NCBI RefSeq assembly: GCF_008728515.1
Contig: NC_044976.1
Location: forward strand, 210,119,467 to 210,183,466
Reading direction: 5' to 3'
Source of the DNA: Papio anubis
Taxonomy: Eukaryota > Chordata > Mammalia > Primates > Cercopithecidae
DNA: 64,000 nucleotides
Shown: in pieces, positions 11,468-22,466 of the stretch
How positions within the stretch are numbered: the first letter of the stretch is position 1
Layout: each line of letters starts with the position of its first letter
Made by a program: the position numbers and the translations under genes
The notes under the pieces: generated by a model
Databases searched by the model: none
Seen by the model: the letters and a program-made list of their open reading frames with translations, nothing else
Told to the model about the DNA's origin: nothing

Positions 11468-11519
<52 letters not shown>
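11314..11519 (-). repeat. CCTT/CT-rich pyrimidine tract (Alu tail)
   Basis: About 205 bases are almost purely pyrimidine on the plus strand (one A near 11377). The order is TTCC units, then TTTTCT units, then a CT dinucleotide run (11476-11516). It is the expanded poly(T) head of the adjacent Alu. Such a tract can adopt triplex (H-DNA) forms. Confidence 0.95.
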
Positions 11520-11813
11520 ATTTTTGCTTTTAGGTGGAGCCTCGCTCTGTTGCCCATGGAGTGCAGTGGCGATCTCGGCTCACTGCAAGCTCTGCCTCCC
11601 GGGTTCACGCCATTCTCCTGCCTCAGCCTGTTAGGTAGCTGTGACTACAGGCACCTGCCACCACGCCCGGCTAATTTTTTGTATTTTTTTTGTAGAGACA
11701 GGCGGGTTTCACCATGCTAGCCAGGATGGTTTGGATCTCCTGACCTCAGGTGATCGGCCTACCTCAGCCTCCCAAAGTGCTGGGATTGCAGGTGTGAGTC
11801 ACTGCGCCCGGCC
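11520..11813 (-). mobile_element. AluS/Y inserted in the L1
   Basis: L1 sequence stops at gacataaacggatactt (about 11300-11316) and resumes at cagtatacacttcttaaaag (11814 on). The short atac..ctt overlap is the probable TSD. The first bases of the 3' end are altered (ttaggtggagcctcgctctg). Confidence 0.92.
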
Positions 11814-12681
11814 TCAGTATACACTTCTTAAAAGAAGACATACAGGCGGCCAACAGACATTCTAAAAGAAACTCAACATCATTGATCATTAGAGAAATAC
11901 AAGTCAAAACCACAATGAGATACCATCTCACACTAGTCAGAATGACTATTGTTAAAAAGTAAAAAAAAAATTGATGCTGGTGCATTTGTGGAGAAAAAGG
12001 AATGCTTTTACAGTGTTGGTGGGAGTGTAAATTAAACCATTATGGAAGACAATGTGGCGATTCCTCAAAGACCTAGAACCAGAAATACCACTTGACCCAG
12101 CAATCCCATTACTGGGTATATGCCCAAAGGAATATAAATCATTTTATTGTAAAGATGCATGCATGTGTGTGTTCATTGCAACACTATTCACGATAACACG
12201 ATAGCAAAGACGTGTAATCAACCTAAATACCTATCAATGATAGATTGGAAAAAGAAAATGTGGTACATACATACCATGGAATACTATACGGCCATAAAAA
12301 GGAATAAGATTATGTCCTATGCAGGGACGGGGATGAAACTGTAAGCCATTATTCTCAGCAAACTAAGGCAAGAAGAGAAAATCAAAGCATGTTCTCACTT
12401 TTAATTGGGAGCAGAATGATAAGAACACATGGACACATGCAGTGGGGAACAATATACCCTGGGGTCTGTCGGGGTTGATGGTGGGAGGAGGGAGAGCATG
12501 AGGAAGAATAGCTAATGGATGCTGGGCTTAATACCTAGATAATGGGATGATCTGTGCAGCGAATCCCCATGGCACACGTTTAACTATGTAACAAACCTGC
12601 ACATCCGGCATATGTAACCCTGAAAATAAAAGTAGGAAATAAAGGAAATAAAAGTAATTTTAAATAAAACATTCACTTTCA

Positions 12682-13599
12682 AAATGCTCTTTATTATTTT
12701 ATAACAAGAAATGTTTAAAACAAACTGACTATTAAATGTGCTTTATTTGCCCCCATCAAACAAACAACAAAAAACTAAACCTATGTAGGCTTGTGTTTTA
12801 TTGTTTGAATTTTTGTTTTTCGTAAGTCCAAACTCTTAGGATTCCTGTGGGCCTGTTTTGTATTTGAAATTTCATGCTTTGGCAAAAGCACTAGATTCCT
12901 TTGAGGAATACTGGGGCCTACTGTGAGCAATAATCTTTGTCAGAGATTCCATGATTGGCACACCTTGTCTTCAACTAGGAGATTGTTATGGTGTTTGTGG
13001 AACCATTCAGTCTTTCCAATTCAAGAAACCTACTAGAGGTAAAGTCCAGTAATACTGTGACCTTTTTTTACATATGCATATCATGCCAGTGGTGCCCTGT
13101 GATTTCATTGGCTTGTAGGCAGTTCACTATTTGCACTTATGAGAAACAACTGGATGTTTCCAGATAAGTCAGGCTATTCTCAGACATGCTATAAGCACGA
13201 GAATGTGTCCAGAGTTTTGGTTTGCATTTTTCCACATCAGTGGGCTAAAATTGGACTTGTGTTAACATAATTAATCTCTATACATGTGGAATAAGAATTT
13301 TCTTACAATGTTAGGACAATAACTCTTCTCTTTTCAAAGTTAGCAATACTAAAGATTGCCTTGTTGTCTTTCTATCCAACTCATTTATTTTTCTAGTGTT
13401 ATATAGAACTAATGAATCTTGAATATTGAGTCCAGCTTTCCCCTTTTAGTGAGAACAAATTGATTAAAGTGTCTGTGTTAGTATTTGTGTCACTGGAATT
13501 TATGCTGCCAAAGAATAATGCTTTCCAGTATTAAGAGAGAGAGAGAGGAACTGAGTGTGGAGCTGTCAAACGTGCATGTACCCTTGACCTCACTGTCCT
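12682..13599. other. unassigned unique DNA
   Basis: There is no recognised repeat or gene, apart from a short GA run at 13535-13548. Confidence 0.4.
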
Positions 13600-13640
13600 T
13601 TCCCTCTTTCTTTCTTTCTTTCTCTTTCTTTCTTTCTTCC

Positions 13641-13943
13641 TTTTTTTTTTTTTTTTTTTTTGAGACGGAGTCTCGCGCTGTGTCACCCAGGCTGGAGTGC
13701 AGTGGCGCGATCTCGGCTCACTGCAAGCTCCGCCTCCCAGGTTCACGCCATTCTCCTGCCTCAGCCTCCGAGTAGCTGGGACTACAGGCGCCCGCCACCT
13801 CGCCCGGCTAGTTTTTTGTATTTTTAGTAGAGACGGGGTTTCACCATGTTAGCCAGGATGGTCTCGATCTCCTGACCTCATGATCCACCCGCCTCGGCCT
13901 CCCAAAGTGCTGGGATTACAGGCTTGAGCCACCGCGCCCGGCC
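13641..13943 (-). mobile_element. AluY, monkey AluYR-like
   Basis: It is well preserved. On the element's strand the start reads GGCCGGGCGCGGTGGCTCAA and the mid part ACTAGCCGGGCGAGGTGG, both AluYR-type variants. A CTTT-rich tract (13601-13640) precedes the poly(T) head. It lies head-to-tail with the Alu at 13944-14261. Confidence 0.93.
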
Positions 13944-14261
13944 CCTTCCTTCCTTCTTTCTTTTTTCTTTCTTTCTTTGAGTCTTGCTCTGTCGCCAGGG
14001 CTGGAGTGCAGTAGCGCGATCTCAGCTCACTGCAACCTCCACCTCCCAGGTTCAAGCGATTCTCCTTCCTCAACCTCCCGAGTAACTGGGATTACAGACA
14101 TCCACTGCCACGCCCAGCTAATCAGCTAATTTTTTGTGTTTTTAGTAGAGACAGGGTTTCATTATGTTGGCCAGGCTGGTCTCGAACTCCTGACCTCGTG
14201 ATCTGCCCACCTTGACATCCCAAAGTTCTGGAATTACAGGCATGAGCCACTACACCTGGCC
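13944..14261 (-). mobile_element. AluS, older partner of an Alu pair
   Basis: The tail is a TTCC/TTTC tract (13944-13978). The body carries a small local repeat (ctaatcagctaat, near 14118-14130). The younger Alu sits in its tail. Confidence 0.9.
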
Positions 14262-14339
14262 AACCCTCCCCATTTTCTCAGGTGATGGCTGATTATGCAG
14301 TAGATGGGAGGGAGGGCAGTTATAAACTTTTAAAAGAGA

Positions 14340-14830
14340 AGTCCTGTGTATCAGTTAGTATTTTCATCTTATTGAAATAATGGTACATGACATACACTCC
14401 CAAAATCAGTGTCTTAAAGTCACGGTCATTTATTTCTTCAGGACATGCTGGTTGGCTATGGTGACTCTGAGTCTGTGGCTGAGCTCATTCATGAGTTTGT
14501 GGGAAGGCTTGAGTTTCTCGATTTAGCTGGGGCACAGCCAGGCAGTTCAGCTTTAAGCTTTAAGCTGTAGGTTTGTGGATTGGTCAGGAAGCTGCTCCAC
14601 ATGTTTCTCATCCTTCTTGGAGCAGCAGGCCAACTAGGCGAGCTCTTCCAATGGCATAACAAGAGATTATGAGCACGCTGAGCCAAGCAAATGCATCTAA
14701 AGTCCCTGCTTGCATCATGTCTGCTAATATCCCCAAAGCCAAAGAAAGCCACAAGGCCAAACTCAAGGCCAAGAAGGAAGGGAAGTAGCTTTCTGCCATA
14801 GTAGTTAGGAGGTTGAAAGCAGGAGAACTT
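14340..14830. mobile_element. ancient interspersed repeat, family uncertain
   Basis: The stretch from tgtatcagttagtatttt through aaaatcagtgtcttaaag, catcatgtctgctaatatcc and gccacaaggccaaa has the layout of a medium-copy mammalian repeat I know by sight but cannot name with confidence. A 122-codon minus-strand frame here (14489-14857) is explained by the repeat. Confidence 0.5.
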
Positions 14831-14895
14831 TTTGAACAAGAATTGAATCTGTGACACTTCAGGAGGTTTAAATACTAGTTGAAGAAACTACTTCT

Positions 14896-15263
14896 GCCAG
14901 GCGTGGTGGCTCATGCCTGTAATTCCAGCACCTTGGGAGGCCGAGGTGGGTGGGTCATCTAAGATCAGATGTTCAAGACCAGCCTGGTCAATGTGGTGAA
15001 ACTCCTTCTCTACTAAAAATACAAAAAATAGCCGGGTGTGGTGGCCCATACCTGTAAATCCCAGCTACTCAAGAGGCTGAGGCAGGAGAATTGCTTGAAC
15101 CTGGGAGGCAGAGGTTGCAGTGAGCCAAGACTGTGCCACTGTACTCCAGCCTGGGCAACAGAGTGAGACTCTATCTCAAAATAAAAACCAAAACAAAATA
15201 AAACAAAAAACCAAAAATAGCAACAACAAGAACAAAAAACAAACAAACAAACAAAAACAGGAA
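14896..15263 (+). mobile_element. AluS with long CAAA-rich tail
   Basis: The TSD gaaga(a)actacttct lies at 14881-14895 and 15264-15279. The tail is over 80 bases of AAAC/AACA units (15178-15260), unusually long. Confidence 0.93.
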
Positions 15264-15363
15264 GAAGAAGACTACTTCTAGCCATGTTGACATGGCTTCT
15301 ATCAAACTAATTCCCATATTGGGAACTATCATAAAAACTGGATAAAATTAAAAAGAAAACAAC

Positions 15364-15675
15364 TGACCAGGAGTGGTGGCTTACACCTGTAATCCCAGCA
15401 CTTCTGGGAGGCCGAGGTGGGCGGATCACTTGAGGTCAGGAGTTTGAGACCAGCCTGGTCAACATGGTGAAACCCCGTTTCTACCAACAATACAAAAATT
15501 AGCTGGGCACGGTGGCACATGCCTGTAATCCCAGCTACTCAGGAGGCTAAGACAGAAGAATCGCTTGAACGCAGGAGGCGGAGGTTGCAGTGAGCCAAGA
15601 TTGTACCACTGCACTCTAGCCTGGGGGACAGAGTGAAACCCTGTCTCAAAAAAATAATAATAATAATAAATAAAA
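15364..15675 (+). mobile_element. AluS
   Basis: The element starts at tgaccaggagtggtggctta and ends in an AAT/AAAT-unit tail (15650-15675). It abuts old L1 sequence and I see no certain TSD. Confidence 0.9.
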
Positions 15676-15820
15676 AATAATATCAGCAAATAAGAAAATA
15701 TTTTGAAATGAATGATAATGAGAAATGGTACATAATGTGAGGGATGCACCTGAAGGCCTAGAGTGAAATATAAATGCACATATTAGAAAAGAAAAAAAAT
15801 CTAAAAAATGTCTAATATTC

Positions 15821-16120
15821 GGCTGGGCGCCATGGCTCACACCTGTAATCCCAGCACTTTGGGAGGCCAAGATGGGTGGATCACAAGGTCAGGAGTTCGA
15901 GACCAGCCTGGCCAATATGGTGAAACCTGGTCTCTACCAAAAATACAAAAATTAGCCAGGCGTGGTGGCAGATGCCTGTAGTCCGAGCTCCTTGAGAGGC
16001 TGAGGCAGAAGAATCACTTGAACCCGGGAGGCGGAGCTTACAGTGAGCCAAGATCACACCTCTAAACTCCAGCATGGACAACAGAGCAAGACTCTGTCTC
16101 AAAAAAAAAAAAAAAAAAGG
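15821..16120 (+). mobile_element. AluS
   Basis: The TSD tcta(a/g)tattc is at 15811-15820 and 16121-16130. The element lies within the ancient L1. Confidence 0.94.
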
Positions 16121-16282
16121 TCTAGTATTCATCAAATAAGCTAGAAAAAGGATATTAAACTCAAAGAAAAATAAGAAATGAAATAATGCTGACAGCAGAT
16201 ATCAAAGAGCAAACATAATAAAAAGGAAATCAATAAAGCCAAAGTTGAGTTTGAAAATTCTAATAAGATGTAAATTACTAGA

Positions 16283-16574
16283 GACCGGGCGTGGTGGCTC
16301 ATGCCTATAATCCTAGCACTTTGGGAGGCCGAGGTGGGCAGATCACCTGAGGTCAAGAGTTCGAGACCAGCCTGACTAACATGGAGAAACCCTGCCTCTA
16401 CTAAAAATACAAAATTAGCCTGGTGCAGTGGCACATGCCTGTAATCCCAGCTACTAGGGAGGCTGAGGCAGAAGAATCGCTGGAACCTGGGAGGCGGAGG
16501 TTGCAGTGAGCCGAGATCACGCCACTGCACTCCAGCCTGGGCAACAAGAGCAAAACTCCATCTCAAAAAAAAAA
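16283..16574 (+). mobile_element. AluS, full length
   Basis: The TSD agat(g/a)taaattactaga, 17 bp with one change, lies at 16266-16282 and 16575-16591. Confidence 0.95.
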
Positions 16575-16926
16575 AGATATAAATTACTAGAAAAACTGAT
16601 ATCATAAAAAAAGGAAAACACAAATTGACAGATTGACCACAAATCCTACAGATATTAAAGCAGTTAATAAAATAATCTAATGAGCAACTTACACTAAAAT
16701 TTAAAGAGTTATTGTCAAATGGGCACACTTCTTCAAACAAAAAAGATTATTGAATAAAATCAAAATAAGAAGAAAAATAAAATCTGGCATGCATTTCCAT
16801 AAACTACTCCCATCTCTCCCCGCCACAAAATTCTAGGCCCAGATTTTTTTACTCATCAATTCTTCTAACATTTAAGGAAGAATCTCCTCCAGATAATAGA
16901 AAATGTAGGAACACTTCTCTTTTTCT

Positions 16927-17232
16927 CTCTTTTTTTTTTTTTTTTTTTTTGAGATGGAGTCTTGCTCTGTCGCCCAGGCTGGAGTGCAGTGGCTGGATCT
17001 CAGCTCACTGCAAGCTCCACCTCCCGGGTCACCCCATTCTCCTGCCTCAGTCTCCAGAGTAGCTGGGACTACAGGCACCCGCCACTAGGCCCTGCTAATT
17101 TTTTTTGTATTTTTAGTAGAGACGGGGTTTCACCATGTTAGTCAGCATGGTCTCGATCTCCCGACCTCATGATCCACCCGCCTCGGCCTCCCAAAGTGCT
17201 GGGATTACAGGCGTGAGCCACTGTGCGCAGCC
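16927..17232 (-). mobile_element. AluY/S
   Basis: A perfect 15-bp TSD (cacttctctttttct) lies at 16912-16926 and 17233-17247. Confidence 0.95.
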
Positions 17233-17279
17233 CACTTCTCTTTTTCTATAGGGTAGTAAAGGTGAATAGACATGCGGAA

Positions 17280-17435
17280 GGTTTTGAAGGTGTGATTAAA
17301 CATTCTGCGTCTTGATCTGGGAGGTGGTTTTACAGGGGTATTCCCTTTGTAAAATTCAGTGAGCTCTGTATTGTACTTAACATTTGCACACTTTGTGTGA
17401 GTTATATTTCATAAAATTTTGCCAAGATATGGGTA
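17280..17435 (+). mobile_element. LINE 3' end, L1M-like
   Basis: The stretch tttgtaaaattcagtgagct..tgtacttaac..ttgcacactttgtg..tatatttcataaaa resembles the final 3' UTR and A-tail of an old L1. It may be the 3' end of the L1 at 15676-17270 after an internal deletion. Confidence 0.6.
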
Positions 17436-17734
17436 ATGTAGTGATAAAATTCTATATAATATAATTTCATTGTATATATACAGATAACATTATTATATAT
17501 TACGTATATGTGTATACATGTAATATCTGTATATCTGTGTGCATATATATAACATATAGCAACATATATCTGTACCTACAGACATAAAGCATTATTTTAA
17601 TATGTTTTTTAAATATTATATATACACACATATATAATGTTCTAATAAATAGTAGCAGAGCCGATTTTTTTTCTTATGCTACTTCAAATGATATGATTTT
17701 TGTTCCCTTATATGACATCACTGCTAAATTCAGG
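17436..17734. repeat. AT-rich low-complexity DNA
   Basis: It is dominated by TATA, ATATAC and TGTATA words (17440-17640) without a regular repeat unit. Confidence 0.7.
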
Positions 17735-17753
17735 GCCAGTTCCTAAATTTAAA

Positions 17754-17920
17754 CTATAAATATATTATAAATATATATATATATATTATAATATTTTTTA
17801 GAAATAGAGATGAGGTCATGCTATGTTGCTGAGGCTGGCCTCAAACTCCTGGTCTCAAGTGATCTTCTTACCTTGGCCTCCCAAAGGGCTGGGGTTACAG
17901 GCATGAGCCATGACGCCCAG
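17754..17920 (-). mobile_element. Alu monomer (FLAM/FRAM-like) with TA-rich tail
   Basis: The monomer body is 17794-17920. Its upstream TA-repeat stretch (17754-17798) lies inside a TSD of about 19 bp (gccagttcctaaatttaaa, 17735-17753; gccagtcccttaatttgaaa, 17921-17940). The TA run therefore is part of the insertion, a mutated A-tail. Confidence 0.82.
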
Positions 17921-17940
17921 GCCAGTCCCTTAATTTGAAA

Positions 17941-19088
17941 GCAAAGTTCTTCCTATAGTCATTAGATAATATGATTACTATCACACCTGTATAGTAACAA
18001 AGTATCCTCTAGAAATATTTTTTGATTATAGTCTGAACATAAAAATTTGATCCTATATTCTTAGACATAACTGAAATCAGTGATGAATATGGATGCTATT
18101 TCGCTTACCCATTTAATTTGTGCCCATGTGCAAATCAACTCAGGTGTTGGTAACGACTATTGTGTGGACAGGAGCTCCGAGATAAGTGCTGGTAACAATT
18201 AATGTACAGGATTGTATCAAAAAAACAAGTTGTCCACGCTATAAACTTCACTGGAACACAAAAGAATTATCGGAATTGTCTCTTATCGTCAAACACATCA
18301 CTGTCCTTTGAAATCAAGGGGTTCATTGTTTAATACCTGAATTGTTTATTCACCTGTATAAAAAGCAGGTCACAAATTTTTTTTGTAGTTTTGCCAAGCA
18401 ACCTAGGGTCACTAAATTTCATAAGTACAGATCACCGCTATGCTCTCTAAACAAGGCGGGGCAAGGCAGCCTCTCTAAAACACACAAAGGACATTCAGAG
18501 CTAAAATGATGCCCTCGTTACACTTTGGAATGAAACAAAACGTAAAAAAAAAGAAAGTCTCTATTCTGAAGGTGGTATACACACTTGGAATTCAGGTCAA
18601 ATGTGTTAACCATTTTTATGTCTTCTGATAAACTGAATTTTTCACAATGTTGAATAGAATACTTTCCTTAGGTGGCACAAGGAGAAAAGACTGGGAAATA
18701 TCTCAGTTGGCAGTCAGAACGAGTCTCTGAATTGGTCTGAAGGCCATGCTTTTTTATATTTCCAGTCAAACAAAAGATTTGTTTTTGTGTGCAAGCAAGC
18801 CTATCCAATCCCAGCTATCCAGATCTACCACGCTACCTGTAATTAGCCTTTGTCCTTAGTTTTAACTCCACAAAATGTCAAGGTAACAGGCATAGCTCTT
18901 TTGGTCTCAGTTTTAACGTGAAATCTATGCCCACAAAATGCCACTCTCAGATTTGTGTTATTAGCTGTTCTGAATCTATTCACCAATCTACGAATGATAA
19001 ACACTCAGACCTAGTTTCCTTTCTTGGGTCAAAAAGCATTCCCCAAGTACCATTTACATTGAAATCTGGAAATGTGGCTAAAAGTCTT
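17941..19088. other. unassigned unique DNA
   Basis: No repeat or coding evidence is seen in about 1.1 kb. Confidence 0.4.
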
Positions 19089-19160
19089 TGTGCGTGTGTG
19101 TGTGTGCGCGCGCGCGCGTGCGTGTGTGTGTGTGCGCGCGCGTGCGTGTGTGTATGTGTG
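19089..19160. repeat. alternating GT/GC tract (Z-DNA-type)
   Basis: About 70 bases of almost unbroken purine-pyrimidine alternation are arranged in blocks: GT, GC (about 19106-19117), GT, GC (about 19134-19141), GT. GC blocks inside GT runs are strong Z-DNA formers. The Cys-Val-Arg-Ala frames across it are artefacts. Confidence 0.95.
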
Positions 19161-19257
19161 ACAGGTCTCACTTTGTCACCCAGGCTGGAGTGCAGAGACC
19201 ATTTGAGGCGTACTATAGCCTCAAACTCCTGGGCTCAGGTGATACTCAGCCTCCCAG
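19161..19257 (-). mobile_element. partial Alu monomer
   Basis: Recognisable parts are ctcactttgtcacccaggct, agcctcaaactcctgggctc and cagcctcccag. The GT/GC tract sits where its T-rich head would be. Confidence 0.8.
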
Positions 19258-20281
19258 TGGTCTTTGTAGGCAACCTGATGGAGTCTTATGGCACAGGAGA
19301 TTAATTAAGCAATGTCTTTTCATTTTAATAAATTTTTGCAATCCAAAAAAAAAAAAAGCCTCATTCGGCCAGGGTGAGGAAAGGATGACAGGATTGTTCA
19401 GCAGCGTTTCTACTTGACTTTGTTGTATAGTCATTTAGGGTAAGGAAACTTGGAGAATCAAACTACTGGTGTTAAATTGGCTAAGCATATCATTTTAGGA
19501 AACTCCTTTCTGATCTTCATTAAGGAAACCAATATATCGATGGGGAACTCATTCAAAAGAGAGACGAGTGTTCAAGTATTTTATATTTTCAAGGATTTGG
19601 AGGCTGATGCCAACACTAGTGCATTAATTGCCTGATGTTCTGAGCTCAGGCCTACTACCTTTTGGTTCTGAGGTTTTGACTGATCTACATATTCTGGCTT
19701 TCAATAAAGGCCTGTCACAGCAGAAAAACAGAAAAGGGATGCTGAGTACGAAGTCAGTTTTAAGCTAAGTGGTTCTTCAGGCTTTTGCTGCTTTGCCATG
19801 AAATTTGCAGCTTGCAAAAACTGGATCTGTGCTCTAGGCACAACAGATGTTTCAAATTTGCCAAATAAAGTTTCGGTACCTTTGCCTCTTGTTCACTGAC
19901 TTCCTGTCTGTGACACACACCTCTTCCTTTTTCTCTGAACGACAGTAGTAAGTCACAGTGCTCTTCCTGTTCAGATTACCATCTTAAAGTAAGTGGCACT
20001 CACTCATGGCTTCAGAAATGCTATTTTTTTTCTCTTGCTTCTGGAATGTGACCAAATGAGATCATTCCTATGGCAAAATATGATTGAGAAATAATATTTT
20101 AGAAGCTAGGAGATATTGCTTCATGCCACATCAGGTAACTGTCTTAAGTAAAAGACATAAGAAAGACACAATGATGTGATGCTTTTCAAAGACCTTAATG
20201 ATTGAAACAAATGCAACCAATAAGTAGAGATGCAAGAAAAATGTCCATGTGTTTACATGCCGGTTTACATTGAGGAGCATT
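19258..20281. other. unassigned unique DNA
   Basis: No repeat is recognised. A 61-codon plus-strand frame (19450-19635) has no supporting evidence. Confidence 0.4.
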
Positions 20282-20294
20282 AAGAATTCACCAT

Positions 20295-20467
20295 TCTTAA
20301 TTAGCTGGGTGTGGTGGTGGGCACCTGTAGTCCCAGCTACTCGGGAGGCTGAGGCAGAAGAATGGCATAAATCCGGGAGGCAGAGCTTGCAGTGAGCTGA
20401 GATGACGCCACTGCACTGCAGCCTGGATGACAGAGCGAGACTCCGTCTCTTAAAAAAAAAAAAAAAA
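20295..20467 (+). mobile_element. 5'-truncated AluY/S
   Basis: Only the right two-thirds is present, starting at ttcttaattagctgggtgtg. A perfect 13-bp TSD (aagaattcaccat, 20282-20294 and 20468-20480) shows that the truncation happened at insertion. Confidence 0.95.
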
Positions 20468-20480
20468 AAGAATTCACCAT

Positions 20481-22102
20481 ACTTGGTATGCCATTGTAAT
20501 CGCTTATTTTGTTTATCATATTTTTTATTTGAGGTAGAATGGGAGGGAAATGATTCACCATAACTACTATTTATTTAGGACACAGTTAATCACCTTCCCT
20601 CACCAATAACCTTGCCTCACACTACCTTCCCAAGGTTTGCAAAACTCATTACCAAACAAACAAACAAACAAGATGAAAAACAAAACAAAGCAAAGCCAGA
20701 AACTCTATTCTGTGTACGAGTTATTAACCTGTCATACGTGCAAAATAATTATGAGCGAAATTTCATGAATGGAATGGAAAATTATGCATTTATATTTGGG
20801 GGAAGAGGATGCATAGCATTTTCCAGATTCTCAAGGCAATTCAATGCTCCCAAAAGGTTTAAAGCCACTACAATTGCAATTGCTTTTTCTTCAAACACCT
20901 CCAGTCTCCATTTTCCATGTAAAGTGTTGAAGTTTTAGGCCTCTGCTGCTTGCCTACACTGCAATCATTTCTTTTTATTCTCTAAATTATCAAAATAAAG
21001 GGATCATGTTGTTCTACATTGCTTGTTTTTACTTTATTCTTGTCTACGTCTGGGTGACTTTCAGAAAAGCAGAGATCCGCGTCTGGCCTCTCAGCTGACT
21101 CTTTTAGGGCTGGCAGAGCGGTGTCTGCCCATCCCAGTTGTTAACAGGATTTTTCTTTTTCTTAACTCTTATCTGTTTCTGGGAAGCTTTTAAAATACAT
21201 TTTCCCCCTTCTCTTTCAAATACCCTCAGCTTTCCTAGCTCAGGGGGATTCATGCAAATTGTGTGTTCTCTGGGGGGATGCATGCTGGTAGATTATAAAA
21301 AGTCTCAGCCTTTATCCTCCCATTGTCAAATACAATGATAATTTCAGGCTTATCTTAAAGGAGGTTTTGTTTCCATAACTCACTTCAGTTGTGGAAGCAA
21401 AATATCCTTTAATGTAGAAAACATTAAATGTGCAGAGAATTTGCTCTGCATCTCCAGAGAAGTTTTTAGGATGTCAGTAATTGGAATTGCTATATTCCAT
21501 CTACTAAAGAAAGATCTAGTCTCCTTACTCTATTCCCCGACTTTGATCGCATGAGACCACAAAGCCACCCAGGTAGCCTACAGCCCGGCCATATTCGCCA
21601 AATGTATACTTGATTTAGCCAAAGATACCAGCCTAGGGCCACCCATGGTTTTCTCACCAGATCCCCTGTGGTGATGATTTGTCAACAACTGGGCAGGAGG
21701 ACAATGGACTGGGATAAAATTCAAACTTTGAAAGTACAATTTTCAAAGTGTTTTAAAAACATTTTGAAACTCTACAGTGGAACATCTCTCAGTGACTGGA
21801 AATTTTTCTTTTTCCTTTTTTTTTTTTTTTTTTTTGCCAATAGGTTCACATTTTAAATTGGCAAAAATGTGTATAATGAGTATGATTTCATAATTTATGT
21901 ATTAGAGCAGATGGAGATTAATGATTTAGCTAATCCTACTCATCTTCCTAATCAGTTAATGTTTGCTAGTGGGAAACCAGAGGCAGCCAAATGGCTCATC
22001 CTAACAATGAGGCAGAAAAGTTGCTTAAGAGAACGTTCTCGCTTACTCCCAAGTTGTGCTAAAACTTCAAGTGACTTTGAGCCCCTTCACTTTGCTCCGC
22101 TG
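20481..22102. other. unassigned unique DNA
   Basis: About 1.6 kb has no recognised repeat apart from a CAAA run (20655-20672) and a T-run (21815-21836). A 108-codon plus frame (20612-20938) looks like chance. Confidence 0.4.
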
Positions 22103-22116
22103 GAAAATACATTTGA

Positions 22117-22452
22117 GGCAAGGCACGGTGGCTCATGCCTATAATCCCAGTGTTTTTGGATGCTGAGGTGGGCAGATCCCTTGAGCCCAGGAATTTGAGA
22201 CCAGCCTGAGAAACATGGTGAAATCCTGTCTCTAGTAAAAATACAAAAATTAGTTGGGTGTGGTGGCATATGCCTGCGGTTCCAGCTATTTGGGAGGCTG
22301 AAATGGGAGGATTGCTTGAGCTCTTGAGCCCAAGAGGTCGAGGCTGCAGTGAGCCATGAGCGTGCCGCTGAACTCCAGCCTAGGCAACACAGTGAGACCC
22401 AGTCTGGGAAAAAAAAAAAAAAAAAAAAAAGAGAGAGAGAGAGAAAGGAAAA
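22117..22452 (+). mobile_element. AluJ-like with A-tail plus GA run
   Basis: The TSD gaaaataca(tt/ag)tga lies at 22103-22116 and 22453-22466. The tail is about 20 A followed by GA repeats (22431-22443). Confidence 0.9.
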
Positions 22453-22466
22453 GAAAATACAAGTGA

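Larger units (their letters stand above)
9718..12665 (+). mobile_element. L1PA/L1PB-age LINE, 3' 2.4 kb, 5'-truncated
   Basis: ORF2 sequence runs from within the reverse-transcriptase region to the C-terminus, then the 3' UTR and an A-rich tail (12630-12665). The reverse-transcriptase active-site segment near 10215-10240 is broken: relative to the usual FADD coding stretch one base is missing before CAGATGAC and about 12 bases are missing just after it. Open frames persist at 9868-10233 and 10230-10481 (offset by the frameshift) and at 11062-11295. A minus-strand Alu with a pyrimidine tract interrupts it at 11314-11813. The element cannot encode an active enzyme. Confidence 0.93.
15676..17270 (+). 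mobile_element. ancient L1 (L1M-class) ORF2, split by three Alus
   Basis: The inter-Alu segments (15676-15820, 16131-16282, 16591-16926) read consecutively as plus-strand L1 ORF2. Examples are gcacatattagaaaagaaaa, ttgaccacaaatcctacaga, ggcccagattttttt, catttaaggaagaa and gtaggaacacttctc. The coding frame is destroyed. Confidence 0.78.

Noticed and set aside
14489..14857. 122-codon minus-strand frame
   Set aside because: It lies wholly in an ancient interspersed repeat.
16141..16740. 199-codon minus-strand open frame
   Set aside because: It runs through the minus strand of an AluS and of ancient L1. The residues are the usual antisense-Alu translation.
18918..19417. frames reading Cys-Val-Arg-Ala repeats
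   Set aside because: They are translation of the GT/GC tract, not a protein.
20612..20938. 108-codon plus-strand frame in unique DNA
   Set aside because: There is no recognised family, no exon borders, and a low-complexity Lys/Gln/Asn start from a CAAA run.
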